Below, in pieces: positions 43,912-51,123 of a stretch of 64,000 nt of DNA. The DNA lies in contig JAFVTS010000028.1 of assembly GCA_017503105.1 (NCBI GenBank), forward strand, positions 62,001-126,000. The letters are read 5' to 3'. Source of the stretch: Clostridia bacterium (GTDB lineage: Bacteria > Bacillota > Clostridia > Oscillospirales > CAG-272). Positions within the stretch are counted from its first letter, which is position 1; every line of letters begins with the position of its first letter. The notes beneath the pieces are model-generated. The model did no database searches. It was not told the DNA's origin and saw only the letters and a program-made list of their open reading frames with translations. The position numbers and the translations under genes were made by a program.

Positions 43912-44110
43912 CGGTTTTGGAATAAAAGGGAGTAGTTTGCATATTTCTTTTGAAATATACCGATGTCATCGTCAGACCGCCGCGAAACGCGACCGGTGAC
44001 CTCGTAAACCTTGTGTTTGAAACGAGACTTTTAACAAGCGCTTTTGCTTGTTGAGAGTCTCTTTTTTTGCTTTCAAAATATAAAATATATAAATAAGAAA
44101 GGATTTAACA
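43912..44110 (+). ncRNA. Candidate cis-regulatory leader (riboswitch-like) before oadB
   Basis: The gap between sigG and oadB (43690-44110) has no gene, but this leader is structured. A hairpin pairs ACCG 43976-43979 with CGGT 43994-43997 around GCGAAACGC. CTCGT 44001-44005 can pair with ACGAG 44022-44026. The latter overlaps the first arm of a terminator (44024-44068), so the two structures exclude each other, as in attenuating riboswitches. I cannot match a known aptamer. A Na+ or metabolite signal would make sense for a Na+ pump gene, but that is only inference. Confidence 0.5.
44024..44068 (+). terminator. Terminator inside the oadB leader
   Basis: GAGACT 44024-44029 pairs with AGTCTC 44056-44061 and the inner AACAAGC with GCTTGTT, followed by seven T. 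It ends 43 bases before the oadB start and would stop most transcripts unless prevented. Confidence 0.85.
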
Positions 44111-45238
44111 ATGGGAGAATTAAAATTACTCTTCGACGGTCTTCTTGCCTTTTTTGAAGGGGACAATTGGAAGATGCTCATAATGTGGGCTATCGGCGCA
44201 CTTCTCATCTTCCTTGCGATCAAAAAAGAAATGGAGCCGACCCTCCTTTTGCCTATTGGCTTTGGAGCAATTCTTATGAACTTCCCCGGTACGGGAATCG
44301 CGGAGCCCTTGCATACTCTTTATAACGCGGGTATCGCAAACGAGCTCTTTCCCCTCATCCTCTTCATCGGCATTGGCGCGATGATAGACTTCGGCCCCCT
44401 GCTAAACAACCCGAAGCTTATGCTCTTCGGCGCGGCAGCGCAGTTCGGTATCTTCTTTACCCTCTGTATGGCGTCCATCTTCTTCCCAAGTCAGAACGAC
44501 TATTTCTCGATAGCCGTTATCGGAGCGGCTGACGGACCTACGTCCATCGTCGTCGCAACCGAGCTTGAATCGGAGTTAGTGGGTCAGATCACGGTCGCGG
44601 CATATTCTTATATGGCGCTCGTGCCCATCATCCAACCCCCGGTTATTAAGCTTCTGACCACCAGAGAAGAGCGCAGAATTCGTATGACGTATAAGCAGAA
44701 CAGCGTTTCTAAGACCACGAAGATCCTCTTCCCGATAATCATATCCATAATCGCTTGCGTCTTTGCACCCGGTGCTGCATCACTTATCGGATTCCTGATG
44801 TTCGGTAATCTCATCCGCGAGTGTGGCGTTCTTGACTCCCTCTCTGAAACGGCGCAGAAGGTGCTTGCAAATCTTGTAACCCTCTTCCTTGGAATTACTA
44901 TCGCGTTCAATATGACGGCATCCCAATTCCTGAGCGGCAAAACGCTTCTTATTATGGGTCTCGGTCTCGTCGCCTTCATCGTTGATACGGCGGGCGGTGT
45001 GCTCTTCGCAAAGCTTTATAACGTTTTCGCGACTATCTTCAAGTTTGAAAAGATCAACCCTATGATCGGTGCGGCGGGTATTTCCGCGTTCCCGATGTCT
45101 GGAAGGATCGTACATAAGATGGCGCTTGAGGAGGACAATCAGAACTTCCTTCTTATGCACTCCATCGGTGTTAACGTTTCAGGACAGATAGCATCCGTTA
45201 TAGCGGGCGCGCTCATTCTCGGCTTTGCCGGTCACTAA
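44111..45238 (+). CDS. Na+-transporting decarboxylase beta subunit (OadB/MmdB/GcdB family)
   Basis: The protein has 375 residues and about ten hydrophobic segments. FPLILFIGIGAMIDFGPLL, VIGAADGPTSIVVA (with the Asp used for Na+ transport), IAFNMTASQFLSG and GISAFPMSGRIV are the conserved blocks of the family. The subunit decarboxylates carboxybiotin and exports Na+. The decarboxylase alpha subunit and biotin carrier are not encoded nearby, so the substrate (oxaloacetate, methylmalonyl-CoA, glutaconyl-CoA or malonate) is unknown. AAAGGA precedes the start. The 47-residue gamma-like gene follows by 12 bases. Confidence 0.92.
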   Translation: MGELKLLFDGLLAFFEGDNWKMLIMWAIGALLIFLAIKKEMEPTLLLPIGFGAILMNFPGTGIAEPLHTLYNAGIANELFPLILFIGIGAMIDFGPLLNNPKLMLFGAAAQFGIFFTLCMASIFFPSQNDYFSIAVIGAADGPTSIVVATELESELVGQITVAAYSYMALVPIIQPPVIKLLTTREERRIRMTYKQNSVSKTTKILFPIIISIIACVFAPGAASLIGFLMFGNLIRECGVLDSLSETAQKVLANLVTLFLGITIAFNMTASQFLSGKTLLIMGLGLVAFIVDTAGGVLFAKLYNVFATIFKFEKINPMIGAAGISAFPMSGRIVHKMALEEDNQNFLLMHSIGVNVSGQIASVIAGALILGFAGH

Positions 45239-45250
45239 AGGAGGTTCGTA

Positions 45251-45394
45251 ATGAACGTAGATTTCTCAAGATTTGTCAGCAACCTTAAATGGATGGGTCT
45301 CGGAATGCTCGGCATCTTTATGATAATCGGCATCATAATCGCATCCACCTATATTATTTCTCACGCAACGAAAAATATAGGCAAGAAGGACTAA
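45251..45394 (+). CDS. Small OadG/gamma-like membrane subunit (47 residues)
   Basis: MNVDFSRFVSNLKWMGLGML begins a protein with one membrane helix (about 17-38) and a basic tail ending NIGKKD. AAAGGAGG (45237-45244) precedes the ATG. Its position right after the beta subunit, its single helix and its MGxGMxGIF motif fit the gamma subunit of Na+-pumping decarboxylases, which holds the complex together. It is shorter than OadG (about 80 residues) and lacks the metal-binding tail. Confidence 0.75.
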   Translation: MNVDFSRFVSNLKWMGLGMLGIFMIIGIIIASTYIISHATKNIGKKD

Positions 45395-45400
45395 CACACA

Positions 45401-45443
45401 AAAACAAGAAGCTCGGTCTTTGACGGACCGAGCTTCTTGTTTT
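45401..45443. terminator. Bidirectional terminator after the oadB-like operon
   Basis: An 18-bp stem (45401-45418 with 45426-45443) starts with AAAA and ends with TTTT. It serves this operon and the convergent phosphoribosyltransferase gene. Confidence 0.92.
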
Positions 45444-45480
45444 CTACATAAAATATTTAACACGGGGTAGCACTTTTCAC

Positions 45481-46032
45481 TCAAATAGGCTTTCCGTCCG
45501 CGTCAAAGAGCGGGAGCTTTTCGAGGTAGATTATATCATCTCTCACGGTAGCGTCGCCCTCGGCGAGAATAGCCATTTTGCCGACGATCTCACCGCCCGA
45601 CTGCTTTACGAGATTTTCAAGAGAAGCAAGCGAGCCTCCCGTGGAAATAACGTCGTCGACTATGAGAACGCGCTTACCCTTCAGATATTCTGCGTCATCT
45701 CCGTCTATGTAAAGAGTCTGTGAGCTTGCCGTCGTTATGGACTGAGTGGTGCACTCGACGACGTTCTTCATATAGAGCTTCACGGACTTTCTTGCAAGGA
45801 CGTATCTGTTTTTGCCCGACATACGGCACATAGCGTAAACGAGAGGAATGCCCTTCGACTCCGCCGTTATCATAACGTCGTGCTCGGGAGCTCTTTTGTT
45901 AAGCGCCTCGGCACATCTTTCCGTCAGTTCAATGTCACCGAAAAGCACGAATGCCGCAATGTTGATCTGCTTTGATATAGGACAAAGCGGAAGATCACGC
46001 TCAACACCGGCAATATTCATTCTGTAAAACAT
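45481..46032 (-). CDS. Purine-type phosphoribosyltransferase (APRT/XPRT-like)
   Basis: The protein has 183 residues. The PRPP-binding motif is VLIVDDVISTGGS near residue 120. ITAESKGIPLVYAMCRM and RKSVKLYMKN resemble adenine/xanthine phosphoribosyltransferases. The enzyme would convert a purine base and PRPP to a nucleotide; the base is not clear. GERDLPLCPI-like N-terminal sequence is shared by a clostridial subgroup. AGGAGG precedes ATG 46032. It fits the purine salvage theme with deoD further along, but is not in that operon. Confidence 0.8.
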   Translation of the reverse strand: MFYRMNIAGVERDLPLCPISKQINIAAFVLFGDIELTERCAEALNKRAPEHDVMITAESKGIPLVYAMCRMSGKNRYVLARKSVKLYMKNVVECTTQSITTASSQTLYIDGDDAEYLKGKRVLIVDDVISTGGSLASLENLVKQSGGEIVGKMAILAEGDATVRDDIIYLEKLPLFDADGKPI

Positions 46033-46080
46033 TAAAAACGCCTCCTAAAATTTCTTTGACAAAAACAGTATACAACAAAA

Positions 46081-46119
46081 CTTCCGTTTTTTCAAGTGTT
46101 TAACTCAAAAAAACGGAAG
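46081..46119 (-). terminator. Terminator of the SleB-like gene
   Basis: CTTCCGTTTTTT 46081-46092 pairs with AAAAAACGGAAG 46108-46119; on the minus strand it is followed by TTTTGTTG. Confidence 0.75.
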
Positions 46120-46140
46120 AATTTGCTTTATTCTCTTGTT

Positions 46141-47088
46141 TTAAGCATAAAAATCGTGATTTCCTATTGAAAACAGGAATCTGCGCGAGGATGGTATCCA
46201 AAGTGAATTTGACGTTTCGGGACGAAGAAAGAACATAGCTCCCTCTCCTATTCTGACGCCCTCAAGGCATATCTTTGCCGCAAGAGTACAGTTATAGGTA
46301 GGTGTGTTATATATACTCCCGTCAAGGATGGGTGAGAACTGAACACCGTACTTTCTGTCAAATATAACGCCGTATATCGTGTTCGGATAATAGCTTGAAG
46401 ATACTCTGTTCATAACGACGCTTCCCACCGCTATCTGACCGATAAGCGGCTCACCGCGACTTTCGGCGCTTATTATTCTTGAGAGCCATAAAACTTCGTC
46501 GGAGCGATAATATTCAGACGCGTGAAGAAGCGGCTTATAGGTTCCCGTCACCGCAACGCCACTCGCTCCGCGCGAATATGTAAGTCCGAAAGCCTTCATC
46601 ACAGTGGATATCGGTACGTACATTCGCCCGTCGCTCATTATCACGGAGTTGTTCCTCGAAAACAGAGGGCGATCGTTTGCGTACGTTACGTACGATCCGT
46701 CGCTCACCGTAAGGTATATTCCCCTTGCCGAGACGGTAAGAGTGCGGGAAGAAGAATTATAACTGACGCTTGCTCCAAGTCCTTGCGCAAGCTGTCGCAT
46801 CGGGACGTAGAGGGTCCCGTTTATCATAAGCGCTTTGCCGCCAATGCTTTTTCCCCAAAGTGTTATCGGGTACGAGGAATAATTCCATACCGAGCGCGAG
46901 GGAACGGGTGCGAGCGTGGGAGCGGTATTTTTCGCCTGTACCCCCGATCGTACGGCAAAGCTCTCGGAATTACCCGAAGCAGAGCTCACGACCGAAAAGG
47001 CTCCGAGCGCAAAAGCGATGGCGAGCATAAGAAGCACGGAGGCGAGCCTTAACGCCATTTTCCCTTTTAATGCGTTCTTTACGTTCAT
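46141..47088 (-). CDS. Secreted SleB/CwlJ-type cell wall hydrolase with copper-amine-oxidase-like domains
   Basis: The protein has 315 residues. A signal peptide (LRLASVLLMLAIAFALGAFS) is followed by a copper-amine-oxidase N-terminal-like domain with two repeats (MINGTLYVPMRQLAQGLG and MSDGRMYVPISTVMKAFG), a common wall-binding module in clostridia. The C-terminal 120 residues form the Hydrolase_2 domain (LWLSRIISAESRGEPLIGQ), a lytic transglycosylase-like fold used by SleB and CwlJ to open spore cortex. The catalytic Glu is in SAESRGE. A role in germination or cell wall turnover is likely. AAAGGAGG precedes the start. Confidence 0.88.
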   Translation of the reverse strand: MNVKNALKGKMALRLASVLLMLAIAFALGAFSVVSSASGNSESFAVRSGVQAKNTAPTLAPVPSRSVWNYSSYPITLWGKSIGGKALMINGTLYVPMRQLAQGLGASVSYNSSSRTLTVSARGIYLTVSDGSYVTYANDRPLFSRNNSVIMSDGRMYVPISTVMKAFGLTYSRGASGVAVTGTYKPLLHASEYYRSDEVLWLSRIISAESRGEPLIGQIAVGSVVMNRVSSSYYPNTIYGVIFDRKYGVQFSPILDGSIYNTPTYNCTLAAKICLEGVRIGEGAMFFLRPETSNSLWIPSSRRFLFSIGNHDFYA

Positions 47089-47253
47089 TTTTTACCTCCT
47101 TTTCTTGATTTGAGATGCCTGAAAAACAAGCTTTCTCTCGTGTAAATTATACCATAAAAAAGAAGTCAGTTCAATGCAAAACATCTTCCACTTCCGTAAA
47201 ATTATACCATTAAAAAGTGCTTATTTAAGATTATATCTTTATTTTTTACAATA

Positions 47254-47294
47254 TAAAAAGGTCTCCGACGTTTGCCTTTGCCGAAGACCTTTTT
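47254..47294 (-). terminator. Terminator of the sugar isomerase operon
   Basis: On the minus strand AAAAAGGTCTTCGG pairs with CGGAGACCTTTTT with a G-U or mismatch near the loop, followed by T-rich sequence. The 47089-47253 stretch beyond it is AT-rich and holds no gene. Confidence 0.75.
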
Positions 47295-47303
47295 GCATTT
47301 TTA

Positions 47304-48137
47304 TTAAAGTCCGAACGTATCGCGAAGGTACTCTCTTGAGATCCTTGCAGCCTCAAGCTCGGGGAGCTCGTAAGTCTGGTCCTGCTCAACGATAACGACC
47401 TCGGTGCCGCACTCCTCGCAAGCCGCAAGAATGGAAGCAAAGTCCTGTCTGCCCTGTCCGAGGGGACGGAAAGCAAATCCGTTATCCTCTCTCGTGGTCT
47501 TTATCTCGTTGCCGTCAGCATCGATAAGAGCGTATGCGGGGCCGCCCGCAAGTCTCTTTGCTACGAAATCCTTAAGGTGCACGATCTCAACTCTGCCCGA
47601 GAACTCACGGATCTTCTCTGCGGGGTCGATTCCCGCGTAGTGGACCCAGCAGGTATCAAGCTCGGGATCCATCTTCTCGGGTGCGATAGCCTCGAAGATA
47701 TAATCGTGAAGGTACTTGCCGTCGTGCTTTTCAAACTCGAAATCGTGGTTATGATAGCCGAGCTTCATTCCGTGCTTCACGAGAACGTCACCGACCTTGT
47801 TGAATCTCTCAACCGTTTCATCCCACTCAGCAGTTCCCGCAAGCTTCTCCTTGCCGTACCACGGAATAACGGAATACTTTGCGCCGAGAGTCTTGATGAA
47901 CTCTGCCGCCTTATCGGGATCCTCGTTGTAAAAATCAAGTCCCTGGTGAACGGAGATACACTTGAGTCCGATCTCGTCAAGAAGAGCCTTGATCTCTTCC
48001 GCGCTTCTGCCGAAATAACCCGCGAACTCTACGTACTCGTAACCGAGCGCCTTTACAGCGCGAAGAGTACCCTCAAAGTCCTTCTCCATAGCATTTCTGA
48101 CGCCGTAAAGCTGAATACCAACCTTAAACTTCTTCAT
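47304..48137 (-). CDS. Sugar phosphate isomerase/epimerase (xylose isomerase-like TIM barrel)
   Basis: The protein has 277 residues. IQLYGVRNAMEKDFEGTL, ISVHQGLDFY, LGYHNHDFEF and VHLKDF are the typical metal-binding blocks of the IolE/AP_endonuc_2 TIM-barrel family. It probably isomerises or epimerises a keto sugar or inositol derivative. The Gfo/Idh/MocA oxidoreductase gene lies just upstream on the same strand; such pairs work together on cyclitols and sugars in many gut bacteria. GAGG precedes the ATG. Confidence 0.88.
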   Translation of the reverse strand: MKKFKVGIQLYGVRNAMEKDFEGTLRAVKALGYEYVEFAGYFGRSAEEIKALLDEIGLKCISVHQGLDFYNEDPDKAAEFIKTLGAKYSVIPWYGKEKLAGTAEWDETVERFNKVGDVLVKHGMKLGYHNHDFEFEKHDGKYLHDYIFEAIAPEKMDPELDTCWVHYAGIDPAEKIREFSGRVEIVHLKDFVAKRLAGGPAYALIDADGNEIKTTREDNGFAFRPLGQGRQDFASILAACEECGTEVVIVEQDQTYELPELEAARISREYLRDTFGL

Positions 48138-48167
48138 TGTTTTATACCTCTATACTGTAATATTGAT

Positions 48168-48191
48168 GTGACCCCCGAGAGCGGGGGTCAC
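48168..48191 (-). other. Intercistronic hairpin
   Basis: GTGACCCCCG 48168-48177 pairs with CGGGGGTCAC 48182-48191 (CTCT-type loop). On the minus strand it lies between the oxidoreductase and isomerase genes and has no T run, so it is more likely an mRNA stability element than a terminator. Confidence 0.6.
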
Positions 48192-48208
48192 TTTTAATAA
48201 TTTTAAAA

Positions 48209-49390
48209 TTAAATCTCGGGAATCGTGATCTCGATCTCCTTGCCAAGATCGGAGGACTTAGCAATACCGTCGAGGATAGCCTGGTTGTAAAGGATCTGGC
48301 TTGAGGGAACGGGAGCTGCGGTTCCGTTCTTGCAAGCGTCGACGAAGGTTCTGATCTTCTTTTCGAAGCAGGAGGGCGTGCCGGGCTTCGGGAAGATCTG
48401 AGGGATCTTGGTCTCAACCTGCTTGCCTGCAACCTCGTGATAGATAACGAGGTCGCCGCCGATGGTTCCGTTCCAGCACTCGGTGGAAGGAATACGGAGA
48501 GAGCCCTTGGTACCGTAGATGATGGTGTCGCCCGAGGTGTCAAGGTTCATAGCCCAAGCAATACGGAAGTCAAGGATGATTCCGCCCTCAAGACGAACGA
48601 ATGCTGCTGCGAAGTCGTCAACACCGAACTTCTTGTAGTACTCGGGGTGACCGCACTTCTTGTAACCGATGTAATCGGGATCGGTGCCGAAGAAATCGGA
48701 CTTGTAACCCGAAACGGTAAGAGGCTTCGGATAACCGATAGCGTTAAGAACCATATCAAGAGAATAGCATCCGATGTCGGCGAGTGCGCCAAGACCTGCG
48801 GTCTCGTCCTCGATGAAGGTGGTACCGAAGGGAGTAGGGATACCTCTGCGGCGTCCGCCACCCGTCTGGATGTAATAGATCTTACCGAGAACGCCGGACT
48901 CAACGACTTCCTTAACCATCTTCATATTATCGTCAAGTCTGGGCTGGAAGCCGATGGAAAGAACCTTGCCCGACTTCTTCTCAGCCTTCATAACCTCAAC
49001 AGCCTCTTCGGTGGTAACGGTGAAGGGCTTCTCAAGGAGTACGTGTACGCCTGCGTTAAGAGCCTGGATAGCACAGGGAGCGTGCTGACGGTTGTATGTA
49101 CAAATGGAAACAGCGTCAAGCTTGAGAGACTTGTCGTTTACCATCTCCTCGCCGTCCTTGTAATCGCACTTTACACCCTCTACACCGTGGTCTGCGAAGA
49201 ACTTCGCTGCCTTGCCGGGGATGAGGTCGGCGCCTGCGACGATCTCAACGTCGGGCTGTCTCTTGTAGGCTTCGATGTGAGATGCTGCGATCCAGCCCGT
49301 ACCGATTATACCTACACGGATTTTTTTGGACGCATCAACGGTAACAACCTCTTGGTTTTCCTTGAAAGCGTCAAGACTTGTGTTTGCCAT
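48209..49390 (-). CDS. Gfo/Idh/MocA-family oxidoreductase
   Basis: The protein has 393 residues. The N-terminal Rossmann fold is IRVGIIGTGWIAASHIEAY, and the catalytic Lys is in LLEKPFTVT (EKP motif). ADIGCYSLDMVLNAIG is the usual DIGxHxxD-type motif with Cys in place of His. It would oxidise or reduce a sugar or cyclitol using NAD(P). I start it at ATG 49390 because AGGAGG lies just upstream. It shares an operon with the sugar isomerase, and an unusually strong codon bias suggests high expression. Confidence 0.9.
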   Translation of the reverse strand: MANTSLDAFKENQEVVTVDASKKIRVGIIGTGWIAASHIEAYKRQPDVEIVAGADLIPGKAAKFFADHGVEGVKCDYKDGEEMVNDKSLKLDAVSICTYNRQHAPCAIQALNAGVHVLLEKPFTVTTEEAVEVMKAEKKSGKVLSIGFQPRLDDNMKMVKEVVESGVLGKIYYIQTGGGRRRGIPTPFGTTFIEDETAGLGALADIGCYSLDMVLNAIGYPKPLTVSGYKSDFFGTDPDYIGYKKCGHPEYYKKFGVDDFAAAFVRLEGGIILDFRIAWAMNLDTSGDTIIYGTKGSLRIPSTECWNGTIGGDLVIYHEVAGKQVETKIPQIFPKPGTPSCFEKKIRTFVDACKNGTAAPVPSSQILYNQAILDGIAKSSDLGKEIEITIPEI

Positions 49391-49528
49391 AATATTTATT
49401 CCTCCTGTTTGCGGTGCGATAATTATTGCCACACCTTTCTTGATACTACTATACCATACTTTTCAAAAAAAATCAAGTCGTTTTCAAAAAATATATTTAT
49501 TGTTTTATATTTAACGGGTCATACGGTT

Positions 49529-50002
49529 TTAAGAAAGCTTTACAAGAGGCTTTACGAAGCCTTTAGGGTCGGCGCTTGATATATCACAAGCGATGATTTT
49601 CGAGCGGTATACCACGATATTCGCATATACCGTACCCTCGTAGCCCTCGTAATTTTTGACCTGATAAGTATATCTTGTGACCTTCTTGCCCTTATACTTT
49701 TCAAGATCAAGTCCCTGTGCCTTCTGTACCTCGTTATAGCCCGCTATCACCCTGTCAAAATCCTTCGGCACCGCGAAGCTTACTTCCTCGACGCAACCGT
49801 CCGCAAGAGTATACCCGCACGCCGTGACAAACGCGCGTCTGTCCTCTTCGTCCTTGATGCCGTCGAATCTGATCTCCCCGTCCGCAGCCGCTGCAATACT
49901 GTCACCGCCCCCAAGGGCAAGCGCCAAAACAAGACCGATAAGGCAGATTGCGATAAGTGAAAAGAATTTGATAGTTGATGCTTTTACCGAACATATGAAC
50001 AT
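49529..50002 (-). CDS. DUF4830-like membrane-anchored protein
   Basis: The protein has 157 residues. A single helix near the N-terminus (FFSLIAICLIGLVLALALGG) anchors it, with the rest outside. The outer domain has ACGYTLADGCVEEVSF, IAGYNEVQKAQGLDLEKYKG and TRYTYQVKNY, the pattern of DUF4830 proteins, which have no known function. AGGAG (50014-50018 on the plus strand read in reverse) precedes the start. It is probably a single-gene unit or follows the 31-residue peptide gene. Confidence 0.65.
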   Translation of the reverse strand: MFICSVKASTIKFFSLIAICLIGLVLALALGGGDSIAAAADGEIRFDGIKDEEDRRAFVTACGYTLADGCVEEVSFAVPKDFDRVIAGYNEVQKAQGLDLEKYKGKKVTRYTYQVKNYEGYEGTVYANIVVYRSKIIACDISSADPKGFVKPLVKLS

Positions 50003-50079
50003 AAGATATCTCCTAACTTTTTTCGTTCACATCAAGCATATTCCCGACGCCCCCGAATTATTCCGAAAAACGAGCAAAA

Positions 50080-50117
50080 AAAGAGGGCTGAGCCCTCAGC
50101 ACGGAGAGCGTCAGCCC
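50080..50117 (-). terminator. Terminator of the small Cys-rich peptide gene
   Basis: On the minus strand GGGCTGA (50117-50111) pairs with TCAGCCC (50091-50085), with flanking AAGAGG/CCTCTT and a T run after it. Confidence 0.7.
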
Positions 50118-50143
50118 AAGACTTTGCCTCTTTTTGCGATCGA

Positions 50144-50239
50144 TCAGTGACCGCAGCAGCAACAGAATACAACGATTATGGCAAGGATGATGATCCAAGT
50201 GCAGTTATCGTCAAAGATGTGGCAAAGACAGTTATTCAT
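50144..50239 (-). CDS. 31-residue Cys-rich single-helix membrane peptide
   Basis: The reading frame gives MNNCLCHIFDDNCTWIIILA and ends CCCCGH. A short polar head with three Cys is followed by one hydrophobic helix (about 14-25) and four Cys in a row near the end. GGAGGAAAC directly before the ATG is an excellent ribosome-binding site, and a terminator follows. Similar small proteins with a NCxWIIIL core occur in many clostridia; I do not know a function. It may be membrane-bound and metal-binding. Confidence 0.7.
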   Translation of the reverse strand: MNNCLCHIFDDNCTWIIILAIIVVFCCCCGH

Positions 50240-50323
50240 ATGTTTCCTCCAACAGATGCGTTTTCGGCATTTTGCTGCCGTACATTAACATCATATGAAG
50301 AAAGAGGAAAAGTGCTACTTATT

Positions 50324-51094
50324 TTAAAATATCGCTTCCCCGTCCCACTCGGGGTCGGGCGCAACGTCCATAAGCTTGGCTACGGTCGGCGCGATATTGA
50401 GAAGTGAGAGCCCGAAAAGCTCCCGTCCGCCCTCAAAGGGCTCACCGATATAGAAGAACGGCACAGTCATATCCTCAGGGCTCTCCGTTCCGTGGCTTCT
50501 GTCGTGACCGCCGTGGTCAGCCATTATTATCACGTCGTATTCGGATAAGAACTTATCTATTACCCTTTTTACGTTATCAATGGCAAGAGAGATCTTCGCG
50601 ATATACGCATCGCTCATCCAGCCGTGCTTGTGTCCTGCGTGATCGGTGTCAACGAGATAAAGGAAAACGAAATCGGGAGAGCTTTTTTCTATTCTCTCTA
50701 TCGCCTCGTCAGTAAGAAGAGTATCCACGGACTCGTCTACGTACGAGTTGATATACACCGCGTACTTGAGTGACGCAGGGCGCGCGATATCGCGAAGCTC
50801 CTCCCAGCCGTAGAAGAACGCCGAGCTCTTCCCCGCCCCGGCGAGCACCTCGAATATGCCCTTCACGGGTCTTACCTCCGGGACGTAGGTGTTTGTGAGT
50901 ATGCCGTGGCGCTCGGGTACCACCGAGTGTGACATAGAGTAATGACAGGGCAAAGTCACCGAGGGCTTCACCGAGCTTCCGTGATAAGTGTACGAGCCCA
51001 TTTTTTCAAGCTCGGAAACGTACGGATTGCCGCACGCCAGAAGTCCGTCGGGACGCATTCCGTCAATAGAGATAAGAATTACCTTTTTCTTCAT
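50324..51094 (-). CDS. Alkaline phosphatase superfamily phosphodiesterase (NPP-like)
   Basis: The protein has 256 residues and no signal peptide. ISIDGMRPDG binds metal, Thr in SVTLPCHYSM is the nucleophile, and DTDHAGHKHG and ADHGGHDRSHG supply the remaining metal ligands. This is the compact core of nucleotide pyrophosphatase/phosphodiesterase proteins. The substrate is unknown. GGAG lies before the ATG. It starts 29 bases after the topB stop and may be co-transcribed. Confidence 0.88.
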   Translation of the reverse strand: MKKKVILISIDGMRPDGLLACGNPYVSELEKMGSYTYHGSSVKPSVTLPCHYSMSHSVVPERHGILTNTYVPEVRPVKGIFEVLAGAGKSSAFFYGWEELRDIARPASLKYAVYINSYVDESVDTLLTDEAIERIEKSSPDFVFLYLVDTDHAGHKHGWMSDAYIAKISLAIDNVKRVIDKFLSEYDVIIMADHGGHDRSHGTESPEDMTVPFFYIGEPFEGGRELFGLSLLNIAPTVAKLMDVAPDPEWDGEAIF

Positions 51095-51123
51095 CGCTTT
51101 TCTCCTTTTAAAATGAAGATTAC

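Noticed and set aside
48437-49579. Open frame of 380 codons on the plus strand opposite the Gfo/Idh/MocA gene
   Set aside because: The minus-strand gene has the Rossmann and EKP motifs, a ribosome-binding site and the right length; the plus-strand frame has none.
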